This document shows positions 1-9,208 of a stretch of 63,429 bases of DNA, piece by piece. The notes beneath the pieces were generated by a model. That model was not told where the DNA came from and made no database searches. It was given only the letters and a program-made list of their open reading frames with translations. The first letter of the stretch is position 1. Each line of letters starts with the position of its first letter. The translations under genes and the position numbers were made by a program. The stretch is from Staphylococcus cornubiensis (GTDB taxonomy: Bacteria > Bacillota > Bacilli > Staphylococcales > Staphylococcaceae): assembly GCF_900183575.1 (NCBI RefSeq), contig NZ_FXUZ01000010.1, forward strand, positions 1-63,429. The letters run 5' to 3'.

Positions 1-43
1 GTTATGACTAAACAACTCAAATTTTTCCTACATATTCAGTATA

Positions 44-78
44 ACACCTAGAAAAAAATTTTAAAATCAGCTAGGTGT
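44..78. repeat. Intergenic hairpin (8-bp inverted repeat)
   Basis: ACACCTAG at 44-51 is perfectly complementary to CTAGGTGT at 71-78. No T-run follows on either strand, so it is not a clear intrinsic terminator. The rest of 1-244 has no gene. It holds this hairpin and a block (about 124-217) similar to the flank of the repeat element at 6365-6460. Confidence 0.4.
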
Positions 79-123
79 AGTTCAGCGATGCCAAAATACT
101 AAAAAAACACTTGCAAAACAGTA

Positions 124-217
124 AGAACGCGAAGCCATGAGGGCAATCAAAAACATACTCCATAGCGGAAGGGCAAGTTAAACAATATATTGCATCAATA
201 TCATCAATTTTTTTATG
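124..217. repeat. Dispersed intergenic repeat, matches 6365-6460
   Basis: The block starting CGCGAAGCCATGAGGGCAAT and continuing through AAGGGCAAGTTAAA and TGCATCAATA matches 6366-6450 with scattered differences. In the second location it overlaps the right end of a 140-bp structured element. Only the right half and flank are present here. Neither block contains an open reading frame. Confidence 0.65.
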
Positions 218-244
218 TCCCACCCCCAAAATCAATTGACGAAC

Positions 245-1837
245 TTACATCTCATTATCTCGTTCGCGTTCTTCTATTGTACGAGAAAAGTCTTTTTCAT
301 CATCAATATGCGTCATTTTAAAATGTTTCGTATGTTCACGTCTTAAGGCATTCATCAATGAGAAAATCATCAGTAATAAAATAATAGAGAATGGTAATCC
401 TGTCACAACAGATGCTGTTTGTAAACTTGTAAGTCCACCTGCAACAGTTAATGCAACTGAAATCGCACCAATTAAGATGCCCCATACCATTTTATGCTTA
501 CGTTTCGGGTTTTGAACACCACCTGTTGCCATACCTGAGACGATATGTGTTGTGGAGTCTGCACTTGTGACGATAAATGTAAAAATTAAAATAATCGCCA
601 GAGCACTTGTTAGTTCGTATAAAGGAAACTTACTAAGCAATTCAAAGAGTGCGACAGTATAATCTTGATCGACAACTTTTTCGATTCCGTCATGATGATG
701 GAGGGCCCAATTAATCGCTGTTCCGCCAAACCCAGAAATCCATAAAAATGAAATACATGGCGGAATGATCAGCACGCCGACGACAAATTCACGTATTGTA
801 CGACCTCTTGAGACACGCGCAACAAAACCACCAATAAATGGCGACCAAGAAATCACCCATGCCCAGTAGAACACTGTCCATTTTTGAATCCAAGAATTGT
901 CACCCGTATAAGGATCCATACGTAAACTATATTGTACGAAATGCGTGAGATAGTCACCGATAGAAACCGTAAAAGTCTCAACGATAAAACGTAAGTCACC
1001 AAAAATGTAGATAAATAGTAACAGCAATGCACCAATAATAATATTTAAATTACTGAGCCACTTCACACCGCGGTTAATACCCGTTAATGCAGAACCGAGG
1101 AAAATGAGTGTCATCAGTAAGGTAATCAAAATCAATGTTAGCGAAGTGTTCGGCACTTTAAAGACATGATTGAGACCACCAGCAATTTGTAAAATACCGA
1201 GACCAATTGAAGTGGCAATCCCCATCACTGTCGCGATAATCGCTAAAATGTCAATAATATTACGATAAGGACGTTTGTACGTCTCTCCAAAAACAGGTTC
1301 CATCGCGGTTGAAATGAGACCATCACGATTTTTGCGGAACTGGAAATAAGCGACCACTAAACCACTCATCGCAAAGATAGACCACTGCGAAATGCCCCAA
1401 TGGAAAAAAGTATAACCCATCGCGAGACGTGCAGATTCAACTGTTTGACCATCAACACGCTTTGGAAACGGTGAATGTAAGTAATGCGTTAACGGTTCGG
1501 CAACGCCCCAAAAGACGATTCCGACACCTAAGCCAGCTGAAAATAACATACCAATCCACGACATAAACGAAAATTCAGGTTCTTCGTCATCGCGTCCTAA
1601 CTTGAATCGGCCATATCTTGAAAGTGCTAAGAAAATTAAGAAAATATCAAGTACAAAAACAATAATTAAAAACAGCCATCCAAAGTTTAAAGCGAGCATA
1701 TCGTATGTATTTTGAGCATAAGCGCCAAATGTTTTAGGAAAAATAGCTGCTAACAAAGTGAGAATTAAAATAATGCTAAAAGAAACGGTGTAAACAATAT
1801 TGCGATTCTTTTTCTTTAAATTGTTGTGCTTGTTCAT
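245..1837 (-). CDS. BCCT-family betaine/choline/carnitine transporter
   Basis: This predicts a 530-residue secondary transporter with about 12 membrane helices that imports a trimethylammonium osmolyte, probably glycine betaine, for osmoprotection. The glycine-rich segment SAGLGVGIVFWGVAEP and the BCCT signature region WTVFYWAWVISWSPFIGGF are present. The glycine motif lacks the acidic residue seen in proton-coupled choline carriers, which favours a Na+/betaine type (inference). The start at 1837 has AAAGGGG five bases upstream; an in-frame ATG at 1894 has no such site. The C-terminal tail is hydrophilic and charged, as in osmosensing members. The gene is divergent from the GNAT gene. Staphylococci carry several BCCT paralogues, so the exact substrate cannot be assigned. 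Confidence 0.88.
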   Translation of the reverse strand: MNKHNNLKKKNRNIVYTVSFSIILILTLLAAIFPKTFGAYAQNTYDMLALNFGWLFLIIVFVLDIFLIFLALSRYGRFKLGRDDEEPEFSFMSWIGMLFSAGLGVGIVFWGVAEPLTHYLHSPFPKRVDGQTVESARLAMGYTFFHWGISQWSIFAMSGLVVAYFQFRKNRDGLISTAMEPVFGETYKRPYRNIIDILAIIATVMGIATSIGLGILQIAGGLNHVFKVPNTSLTLILITLLMTLIFLGSALTGINRGVKWLSNLNIIIGALLLLFIYIFGDLRFIVETFTVSIGDYLTHFVQYSLRMDPYTGDNSWIQKWTVFYWAWVISWSPFIGGFVARVSRGRTIREFVVGVLIIPPCISFLWISGFGGTAINWALHHHDGIEKVVDQDYTVALFELLSKFPLYELTSALAIILIFTFIVTSADSTTHIVSGMATGGVQNPKRKHKMVWGILIGAISVALTVAGGLTSLQTASVVTGLPFSIILLLMIFSLMNALRREHTKHFKMTHIDDEKDFSRTIEERERDNEM

Positions 1838-2007
1838 GTGAACCCCTTTCTTAATGCTATGAAATTGAGGGATAATGATTGGTGTAGAAAACAATGAAGC
1901 GTTTAACTGTAAAAGTTCTAAAATATCCCTATAAAAATTTGTTTGAACCCCTTTAATTATGTCAACATTATATATGGAGAATAAAAAATAAAGGGATGGA
2001 TAAAATA

Positions 2008-2871
2008 ATGAAAATCAAAAGTAAACGCTTTGATGATATTACTATACAATTATATGATAAGCAATACCGTGACGCTTTATTTCAATTTGAATTAAATGAG
2101 AGACAACGCATTTATTCCTCTTTACCCAAAGAAGTTTTGGATGATGCATTGAATGATGAAAACAGAGTCGCGAACATTGTGTTGAATGATCAAGATGAAG
2201 TGATTGGTTTTTTTGTTTTACATCAACATTATCAACACGAGGGCTATGATACACCTTATGAAGTCGTGTATATTCGTTCGTTGTCAATTAATGAAGCGTA
2301 TCAAGGGAATGGATATGGAACGAAAATTATGATGACATTACCGGAATATGTTCAAATGATTTTTCCGGATTTTAATCATTTGTATTTAGTCGTGGATGCA
2401 GAAAATGAAGCGGCTTGGAACGTGTATGAACGTGCAGGTTTTATGCATACCGCGACAAAAGAGGAAGGACCTATCGGTAAAGAGCGTCTGTATTATCTTG
2501 ATTTGGACCATAAGTATGTGTCATCTTTAAAATTACAAAAGAGTGAAGATTCTAATGCGGGACCGATTGAAATTGTAGACTTAGTTTTAGATCATCAAAA
2601 AGTAGGGTTTATAGCGATTGAGGCTTTTAACGAACGACTTATGATACGCGCACTTTATGTAGATGATGATCATAGAGATACGGGCATTGCACAAAATGCA
2701 CTTCGTCAATTAGCAACATATGTTCGAAAAGAAAACCATGAAATAACAGTCATTGAAACGACTTTATTTGGTCCTAATCATCAACTCACACCGCTGTTTC
2801 ATAAGAGTAATTTCGTTGAGACAGTGACGACTGATGACTATGTCACGTTAGAAAAATATATTAATTATTAG
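2008..2871 (+). CDS. Tandem GNAT-family N-acetyltransferase
   Basis: This is a 287-residue cytoplasmic acyltransferase with two GNAT folds. The first (about residues 1-160) has the acetyl-CoA-binding signature RSLSINEAYQGNGYGTKIM and the typical C-terminal NEAAWNVYERAGF strand-helix. The second (about 165-287) is weaker, with ALYVDDDHRDTGIAQNALRQ. The acceptor substrate is unknown. The ATG at 2008 is preferred because AAGGG at 1991-1995 directly abuts the upstream ATG at 1996 and can only serve the second one. It stands alone, followed by a 265-base gap before rpoE. Confidence 0.85.
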   Translation: MKIKSKRFDDITIQLYDKQYRDALFQFELNERQRIYSSLPKEVLDDALNDENRVANIVLNDQDEVIGFFVLHQHYQHEGYDTPYEVVYIRSLSINEAYQGNGYGTKIMMTLPEYVQMIFPDFNHLYLVVDAENEAAWNVYERAGFMHTATKEEGPIGKERLYYLDLDHKYVSSLKLQKSEDSNAGPIEIVDLVLDHQKVGFIAIEAFNERLMIRALYVDDDHRDTGIAQNALRQLATYVRKENHEITVIETTLFGPNHQLTPLFHKSNFVETVTTDDYVTLEKYINY

Positions 2872-3050
2872 CGGAGTGAGGCACTGTTTACCTCGTTCTA
2901 ATGCAATAACGATTACAGAAGGCTTTGAAAAATCTAACTGAAAACATTGCGAAATCATCAGCAGTCATTTATAATTTAATTTTGTTAAAGTGGATGTTTA
3001 AAACGCGTCTGTCATGCGATAGATGTGTATGAATGCATAGCAACATATGA

Positions 3051-3079
3051 TGGGCAACGATTAGGCGTGCCCGTTTTTT
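3051..3079 (+). terminator. Intrinsic terminator upstream of rpoE
   Basis: GGGCA (3052-3056) pairs with TGCCC (3068-3072), followed by GTTTTTT. The stem is short but the T-run is good. It probably ends transcription from the GNAT side before the rpoE ribosome site. Confidence 0.5.
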
Positions 3080-3136
3080 ACAGTTTGAAATATCTGAATG
3101 AAGAGAAATGTTAACCTTTGAAAGGAAGATGTGCTG

Positions 3137-3679
3137 ATGAAATTACAAGATTACACACAAGAAATGGTTGATGAAAAATCATTTATTGATATGGCCTATA
3201 CGCTTTTAAGTGAGCAAAATGCAACAATGAACCTTTATGATATTATTGATGAGTTTAAACGTATTGGTCATTACGAAGATGCACAAATTGAAGACCGTAT
3301 CGTTCAATTTTACACAGATTTAAATACGGATGGCCGTTTTTTAAGTGTAGGCGATAATGTTTGGGGTCTTCGCGATTGGTATTCAGTAGATGATATTGAA
3401 GAGAAAATCGCACCAACAATTCAAAAATTTGATATTCTTGATGAAGATGACGAAGAAGATAAAAACTTAACGTTATTAGGCGAAGATGATTTGGAAGGCG
3501 ATGACAATATTCCGAATCGTACGGATGATCAAGAAGATTTAGATGATCCTGAAGATGAACGTGTTGAAGATGAAATTGAAGAGTCAGACCTTGTTGTAGA
3601 AGAAGATGAAGAAGAGATTGATGAAACATACGATGAAGACGATGAACTTGAAGAAGATGAAGAGGAAGAAACGTTTTAA
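3137..3679 (+). CDS. rpoE: DNA-directed RNA polymerase delta subunit
   Basis: This is a 180-residue accessory subunit of Gram-positive RNA polymerase that speeds enzyme recycling and tunes promoter selectivity to initiating NTP levels. The N-terminal HARE-HTH domain (about residues 1-90, with the [12 protein letters not shown] and [15 protein letters not shown] blocks) is followed by a long unstructured tail made mostly of Asp and Glu, as in the family. The start at 3137 has AAAGGAAG ten bases upstream; a GTG six bases earlier is too close to that site. The gene lies upstream of pyrG, the usual Firmicute order. Confidence 0.96.
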   Translation: MKLQDYTQEMVDEKSFIDMAYTLLSEQNATMNLYDIIDEFKRIGHYEDAQIEDRIVQFYTDLNTDGRFLSVGDNVWGLRDWYSVDDIEEKIAPTIQKFDILDEDDEEDKNLTLLGEDDLEGDDNIPNRTDDQEDLDDPEDERVEDEIEESDLVVEEDEEEIDETYDEDDELEEDEEEETF

Positions 3680-3703
3680 TTTCTGATTTCTAAATAAAGT
3701 TTA

Positions 3704-3741
3704 TTGACTTTTTACGACAACATGATAAAATTTTATTCGGG
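3704..3741 (+). promoter_or_regulatory. pyrG promoter with GGGC initiation site
   Basis: The -35 is TTGACT (3704-3709), the spacer is 16 bases and the -10 is TAAAAT (3726-3731). Seven bases later comes GGGCTCC starting at 3739. A transcript beginning GGGC is the signature of Bacillus-type pyrG control: at low CTP the polymerase stalls before the C and adds extra Gs. The promoter assignment is from sequence; the mechanism is by analogy to B. subtilis pyrG. Confidence 0.75.
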
Positions 3742-3772
3742 CTCCTTTAATTAGGACGGATAAATAAATGAG

Positions 3773-3866
3773 AACGATAGAAAGTAGTGATGGCTCCGAA
3801 ATAACGAGTCTCATCTATCGTTAAGGTTCCCCTTACAATCATGATATTGTGAGTGGGAACTTTTTT
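3773..3866 (+). promoter_or_regulatory. pyrG leader attenuator
   Basis: A first hairpin joins AACGATAG (3773-3780) with CTATCGTT (3815-3822). It is followed by an intrinsic terminator in which GTTCCC (3826-3831) pairs with GGGAAC (3855-3860), extended by ACAAT/ATTGT nearer the loop, then TTTTTT (3861-3866). The terminator's 5' arm contains the pyrimidine stretch TTCCCCTT (3827-3834). Poly-G added at the transcript 5' end could pair with it and prevent termination when CTP is low. Terminator and C-rich arm are seen; regulation is inferred from B. subtilis. Confidence 0.75.
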
Positions 3867-4044
3867 AATTTTATTAAAGCTTGTGGACATAAATGATTCT
3901 CAATATTAAATGTCACATTGTATTACTAATGGGTTTAAGTGGGTCGAACATAAAAGATAAGCATGTTTAACCTTGAGCGCCATCCATACGAGAGTAAGAC
4001 AATGAAAACTTTTAAAAATGAGAATGCTGTTCTGCGCATAATAA

Positions 4045-5730
<1,686 letters not shown>

Positions 5731-5855
5731 AGTAATCGCAGACGTGAAGAGGACTGGGATATAAAATTTCCGGTTGTCTCACCTTGATTTATTATTATCA
5801 AACGCGCTCGTTGGTCATGCTTTAAATTTCCGCAATTGTTGTCGTGGGCTCATAT

Positions 5856-5892
5856 TCCTAGGGCACTTACCTCAACGTAATTCGGATTGATT
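5856..5892 (-). repeat. Truncated copy of the 140-bp intergenic element
   Basis: Read on the minus strand this gives AATCAATCCGAATTACGTTGAGGTAAGTGCCCTAGG. It matches the right half of the complete elements (TTAGTTGAGGCAAGTCCCCTAGG). The complementary left arm of the central stem is missing, so it looks like a decayed or deleted copy. Confidence 0.55.
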
Positions 5893-5999
5893 GAACTGGA
5901 GACGAGTTGGAAGCTGATTTGGATATTGGGGGGAGTACAGAAATCTCGCCCATTTTAGCAATTTAAATTTAAATGCTGCGTATCAATGAAGCAAGCTTA

Positions 6000-6042
6000 T
6001 AAGGTGAATGGGAATCAAATTTTTTGATTCCCATTCACCTTA
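6000..6042. repeat. Perfect 20-bp inverted repeat with 3-base loop
   Basis: The arm 6000-6019 (TAAGGTGAATGGGAATCAAA) is exactly complementary to 6023-6042, with only TTT between. No T-run follows either arm. Such a long perfect hairpin could be a transcription end point, a protein-binding site or an RNase III substrate. Confidence 0.8.
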
Positions 6043-6250
6043 ATTGATTTTATACTTCAATATTTTGATTTTCACTTATGGAGAGGGAATCGGTGACAAT
6101 TGAGTTTTCCGGCCTATATCTTATTGATGGACTTATTTTAATTATTAATGATAATATCATCGAAAAATGAGGATGAATAGAACATAAAAAATGGATGATA
6201 TGAATTGTCTCCATTGTTAAACTTGCCCTTAGTGACTGCATTTGATGTAA

Positions 6251-6390
6251 GATTGCCCAAAAGGCTGAGACTCTTGAGGAATCAGCTGGTCCGGAAAATC
6301 CACTAACGCTTCAACAAATGTAACTGTTGAATCAAGCGTTAGTTAGTTGAAGGGCCAGCCCCTAGGAAACGCGAAGCCATGAGGACAATC
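6251..6390 (+). repeat. 140-bp structured intergenic element, copy 1
   Basis: It starts GATTGCCC and ends GGACAATC, giving imperfect terminal inverted repeats. Inside, GCTGGTCC (6285-6292) pairs with GGGCCAGC (6352-6359), and within that CTAACGCTT (6303-6311) pairs with AAGCGTTAG (6334-6342). The blocks GAGACTCTTGAGGAATCAG, GAAAATCC, TTAGTTGA and CCCCTAGGAAA are shared with copies 2 and 3. No coding capacity was seen. Confidence 0.8.
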
Positions 6391-6517
6391 AAACACACAT
6401 TTCATAGCAAAAGGGCAAGTTAAATAAAGTTCTGCATCAATAGCATTAAAAATTTTTATAATTCCATCTTCTTTACTTATGATAAAAGAAAACCATCATA
6501 TTGAGTTGAAACCCCTT

Positions 6518-6551
6518 ACAAAGTTGTAAAAATGCGATTGACAAACTTTGT
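6518..6551 (+). promoter_or_regulatory. Candidate operator at glpT promoter
   Basis: ACAAAGTT (6518-6525) and AACTTTGT (6544-6551) form an 8-bp inverted repeat, spaced 18 bases, that straddles the -35 box. This arrangement is typical of a repressor or activator site. The regulator is not identifiable from sequence. Confidence 0.4.
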
Positions 6552-6566
6552 GACAATGCATAAACT
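6538..6566 (+). promoter_or_regulatory. glpT promoter
   Basis: TTGACA (6538-6543), a 17-base spacer and TAAACT (6561-6566) form a SigA-type promoter about 45 bases before the glpT start. Confidence 0.6.
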
Positions 6567-6611
6567 TTACATGAAATTAATATTTTTTTAATAATAAAGG
6601 GGAGGATACAT

Positions 6612-7970
6612 ATGTTTAAGTTTTTAAAACCGCCTGCAGCTGCGACACCTGTGCCAGAAAGTCAACAAGATGAAGCGTATAAAAAGTTAAGGCTCCAAGT
6701 GTTTATCGGTATCTTTTTAGGCTATGCAGGTTATTACTTGTTGCGTAAAAACTTTTCTATTGCCATGCCTTACTTAGCGGACATGGGCTTTTCGAAAGCG
6801 GAACTCGGTTTTGCGTTATCCGCGATTTCGATTGCTTATGGTTTTAGTAAGTTTGTGATGGGTACGGTCAGTGATAGAAGTAATGCGCGTATCTTTTTAA
6901 CGTTAGGCCTTGTGTTAACCGCTATTGTCAACTTGCTCATGGGTTTCATACCGGCGTTAACATCAAGTGTCACGATCATGTTCATCATGCTGTTCCTCAA
7001 TGGTTGGTTCCAAGGTATGGGATGGCCGCCTTCTGGTCGTGTGCTCGTGCATTGGTTTAGTGTGAGTGAACGCGGAAGTAAAACAGCTATTTGGAATGTC
7101 GCACATAACGTGGGTGGCGGTTTAATGGCGCCGATCGCATTATTTGGGATTTATTTGACAGGTTCACTGAGCTTTGGCTATTTACAAGGTTTTGAAGGGG
7201 CGTTTATTTATCCAGCGCTCGTTGCGATTGTGATTGCCATTGCATCATACGTTTTAGTGCGTGATACGCCGCAATCAGAAGGTTTACCGTCAATTGAAGC
7301 ATATCGCAATGATTATCCAACTCAAAAGAAAGAGACATTTGAAACAGAATTGACGACGAAAGAAATTTTGTTCAAATACGTGCTCAACAATAAATGGGTA
7401 TGGATTATCGCGATTGCCAATATTTTCGTCTACTTTGTACGTTACGGCGTGTTAGACTGGGCACCGCTCTATTTAAGCGAAGTGAAAAGTTTTGATATGA
7501 AAGAATCAGGATGGGCTTACTTTTTATACGAGTGGGCAGGTATTCCGGGTACACTGATTTGTGGTTGGTTATCCGATAAAGTGTTCAAAGGCCGTCGTGG
7601 TCCAGCAGGCTTTATTTTCATGATCGGTGTAACAATCGCGGTTGTCGTATACTGGCTTAACCCGCCAGGCAATCCACTTGTTGATAATCTTGCATTAATC
7701 ACTATCGGCTTTTTAATTTACGGTCCAGTGATGTTGATTGGTTTACAAGCATTGGACTATGTACCGAAAAAAGCAGCGGGGACTGCAGCTGGTTTAACAG
7801 GTTTATTCGGTTACCTTGGTGGTGCTGTAATGGCTAATATCGTAATGGGTGCGATTGTGGATCATATGGGTTGGAGCGCAGGCTTCATTTTATTAACAAT
7901 TATTAGTGTATTAGCGATGATTAGCTTTATCTTCACATGGAATAAGCGTGGACAAGAAGTCGTACATTAA
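6612..7970 (+). CDS. glpT: Glycerol-3-phosphate:phosphate antiporter
   Basis: This is a 452-residue major-facilitator protein of the organophosphate:Pi antiporter family with 12 predicted membrane segments. It imports glycerol-3-phosphate and is the known route for fosfomycin in staphylococci. The segments YAGYYLLRKNFSIAMPYL, NGWFQGMGWPPSGR and YFVRYGVLDWAP are near-identical to B. subtilis GlpT and differ from hexose-phosphate UhpT. The length matches the family. GGGGAGG lies eight bases before the ATG. It is a single gene with its own promoter; a terminator follows at 7979. Confidence 0.93.
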   Translation: MFKFLKPPAAATPVPESQQDEAYKKLRLQVFIGIFLGYAGYYLLRKNFSIAMPYLADMGFSKAELGFALSAISIAYGFSKFVMGTVSDRSNARIFLTLGLVLTAIVNLLMGFIPALTSSVTIMFIMLFLNGWFQGMGWPPSGRVLVHWFSVSERGSKTAIWNVAHNVGGGLMAPIALFGIYLTGSLSFGYLQGFEGAFIYPALVAIVIAIASYVLVRDTPQSEGLPSIEAYRNDYPTQKKETFETELTTKEILFKYVLNNKWVWIIAIANIFVYFVRYGVLDWAPLYLSEVKSFDMKESGWAYFLYEWAGIPGTLICGWLSDKVFKGRRGPAGFIFMIGVTIAVVVYWLNPPGNPLVDNLALITIGFLIYGPVMLIGLQALDYVPKKAAGTAAGLTGLFGYLGGAVMANIVMGAIVDHMGWSAGFILLTIISVLAMISFIFTWNKRGQEVVH

Positions 7971-7978
7971 AATTAAAG

Positions 7979-8025
7979 CAAGACAGGTATCTTTTGAGAT
8001 ATAAGAGATGCTTGTCTTTTTTTGT
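7979..8025 (+). terminator. glpT terminator
   Basis: AAGACA with GTATC pairs with GATGC and TGTCTT, followed by a T-run (TTTTTTT). It lies eight bases past the glpT stop. Confidence 0.75.
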
Positions 8026-8099
8026 ATACCATTATTAAATGATATTTTTATACATTTAAAATAAATGATAAAATGTGTCACAAGTGGAGGTGTATCGCA

Positions 8100-8261
8100 A
8101 TGCAATTCTGGTTGAAATTCATTTGGTTTATCATTGCGTCTATTTTAGTCGCGCACTTTATTTGGAACGATATGATCATTCCGACTTGCATCATTACCAT
8201 CATTACTTTAGTCGTTTATTCTATCATTGAGTATGTGTTCAAAAAGAAAGAGAAGGAGTAA
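8100..8261 (+). CDS. Small two-helix membrane protein, unknown function
   Basis: This predicts a 53-residue hydrophobic protein with two membrane segments (about residues 4-22 and 26-46) and a lysine-rich end KKKEKE that should stay in the cytoplasm. I do not recognise a family. GTGGAGGTG ends about eight bases before the ATG at 8100; an in-frame start at 8073 lies upstream of this site and is less likely. It has no operon partner: the next gene is on the opposite strand. A hairpin follows at 8293. Confidence 0.6.
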   Translation: MQFWLKFIWFIIASILVAHFIWNDMIIPTCIITIITLVVYSIIEYVFKKKEKE

Positions 8262-8292
8262 CATAGGGGCAACATTTCATTGAGAGGAGTGA

Positions 8293-8345
8293 TACACTGA
8301 AAATCTCGTCAATCATCAAGGACATTTTCAGTGTACAAAAATGGA
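8293..8345. repeat. 12-bp perfect hairpin downstream of small membrane gene
   Basis: TACACTGAAAAT (8293-8304) is complementary to ATTTTCAGTGTA (8334-8345). No T-run follows. It could act as an RNA stabiliser or processing site between convergent genes. Confidence 0.5.
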
Positions 8346-8360
8346 AAAGTGACTGGGACA

Positions 8361-8386
8361 TTAAGTTTTCCCAGTCGGAATCTTTC
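8361..8386. repeat. 'GACTGGGAcat' staphylococcal intergenic hairpin
   Basis: GACTGGGA (8361-8368) pairs with TCCCAGTC (8379-8386). Similar GGGA-type hairpins sit after pyrG (about 5749-5780) and sigB (59732). They may serve as two-way terminators. Confidence 0.5.
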
Positions 8387-8421
8387 CATATCATATCCTA
8401 AAAGTAACGTTGCAAAAAATG

Positions 8422-8946
8422 CTATTCCAAATCTAAATCCCGCATCATTTCGACCATTTGCGTATAAATCTCGTAATAAACGTAATTCAACGCGATGAGA
8501 TGGGGCTGTACGACTTTGTCATAATCCTCAGTATAAACAATAGGTCTTGGTGTCGATAAATTGATAAAGTGCATCAAATGATCTGGCAATGTCACGGATT
8601 TTGGTTTGTTCGTAATGACCACAACATCGCGGTCATCTGCTATTAATTGCTCTAAATCTTTTGCCATTTCTTCGCTATATTCCGCACCAAACAATAAAAC
8701 TCTATCTGTCGTATCCAATGCATCAAAAGATGGGCAGTCCTCTAATGCCAAACTTGAATGTAATTTCTCAAAACTTGTTAAGATATACGGCTCAAAACAT
8801 TTTAAATCGCCATAACCTTTAATATAGACGTGCCCTTCTCCACCTATTGCTTGAATCAGACTTTGAGCGGCCATTTGAATATCGAGTTCTTGTTGATCGA
8901 GCCGATTAAACACCCCTGTTAATTGTGTTGTAAGTATTTTAGACAT
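8422..8946 (-). CDS. DUF2529 family protein (YwjG-like)
   Basis: This 174-residue soluble protein belongs to the DUF2529 family of Firmicutes, usually found between pyrG and fbaA (ywjG in B. subtilis). Here it keeps that place but on the opposite strand. The fold resembles a SIS-like or Rossmann sugar-isomerase domain: DRVLLFGAEYSEEMAKDLEQL and DVVVITNKP read as alternating strands and helices (inference). Function is unknown. GGAGGAG lies seven to eight bases upstream of the ATG at 8946. Confidence 0.8.
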   Translation of the reverse strand: MSKILTTQLTGVFNRLDQQELDIQMAAQSLIQAIGGEGHVYIKGYGDLKCFEPYILTSFEKLHSSLALEDCPSFDALDTTDRVLLFGAEYSEEMAKDLEQLIADDRDVVVITNKPKSVTLPDHLMHFINLSTPRPIVYTEDYDKVVQPHLIALNYVYYEIYTQMVEMMRDLDLE

Positions 8947-9154
8947 CTACATCTCCTCCTTTATATCATTTTTTGTATATATATAAAATTAAATTTTTGA
9001 CTTTAAAACAGCTGTTGACGATAGGAAATTCAAAATTCATTTTATAAAATAATCGTGCGAGAATCAATACACAGCAATGGTTGCGCTTACATTAGAAATT
9101 ACGATATTTTTCACAAATTTACTGCGATTTTGCGGTGCATATTAGGAATGACTT

Positions 9155-9163
9155 TGCTATACT
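9155..9163 (+). promoter_or_regulatory. fbaA extended -10 promoter
   Basis: TGCTATACT is an extended -10 element about 45 bases before the fbaA start. No good -35 is visible at 17 bases, which fits an extended -10 promoter. Confidence 0.45.
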
Positions 9164-9208
9164 GTACTTATAAATATTCGTGCGACATGCACGCAAGGAG
9201 GAACTTTC

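Larger units (their letters stand above)
5731..6611. other. Long intergenic region pyrG-glpT (repeats, no gene)
   Basis: No convincing reading frame is present in these 881 bases. It holds a weak hairpin of the staphylococcal 'CTGGGAtata..TTTCC' type at about 5749-5780, a truncated copy of the 140-bp element (about 5856-5892), a perfect 20-bp palindrome (6000-6042), a full 140-bp element (6251-6390) with extra conserved flank to about 6460, and the glpT promoter at 6538-6566. Confidence 0.7.

Noticed and set aside
3255..3629. 124-codon minus-strand frame inside rpoE
   Set aside because: A His/Leu-rich shadow of the Asp/Glu-rich tail of the delta subunit.
6050..6241. 63-codon minus-strand frame in the pyrG-glpT gap
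   Set aside because: No ribosome site, AT-rich random composition and no similarity to known proteins.
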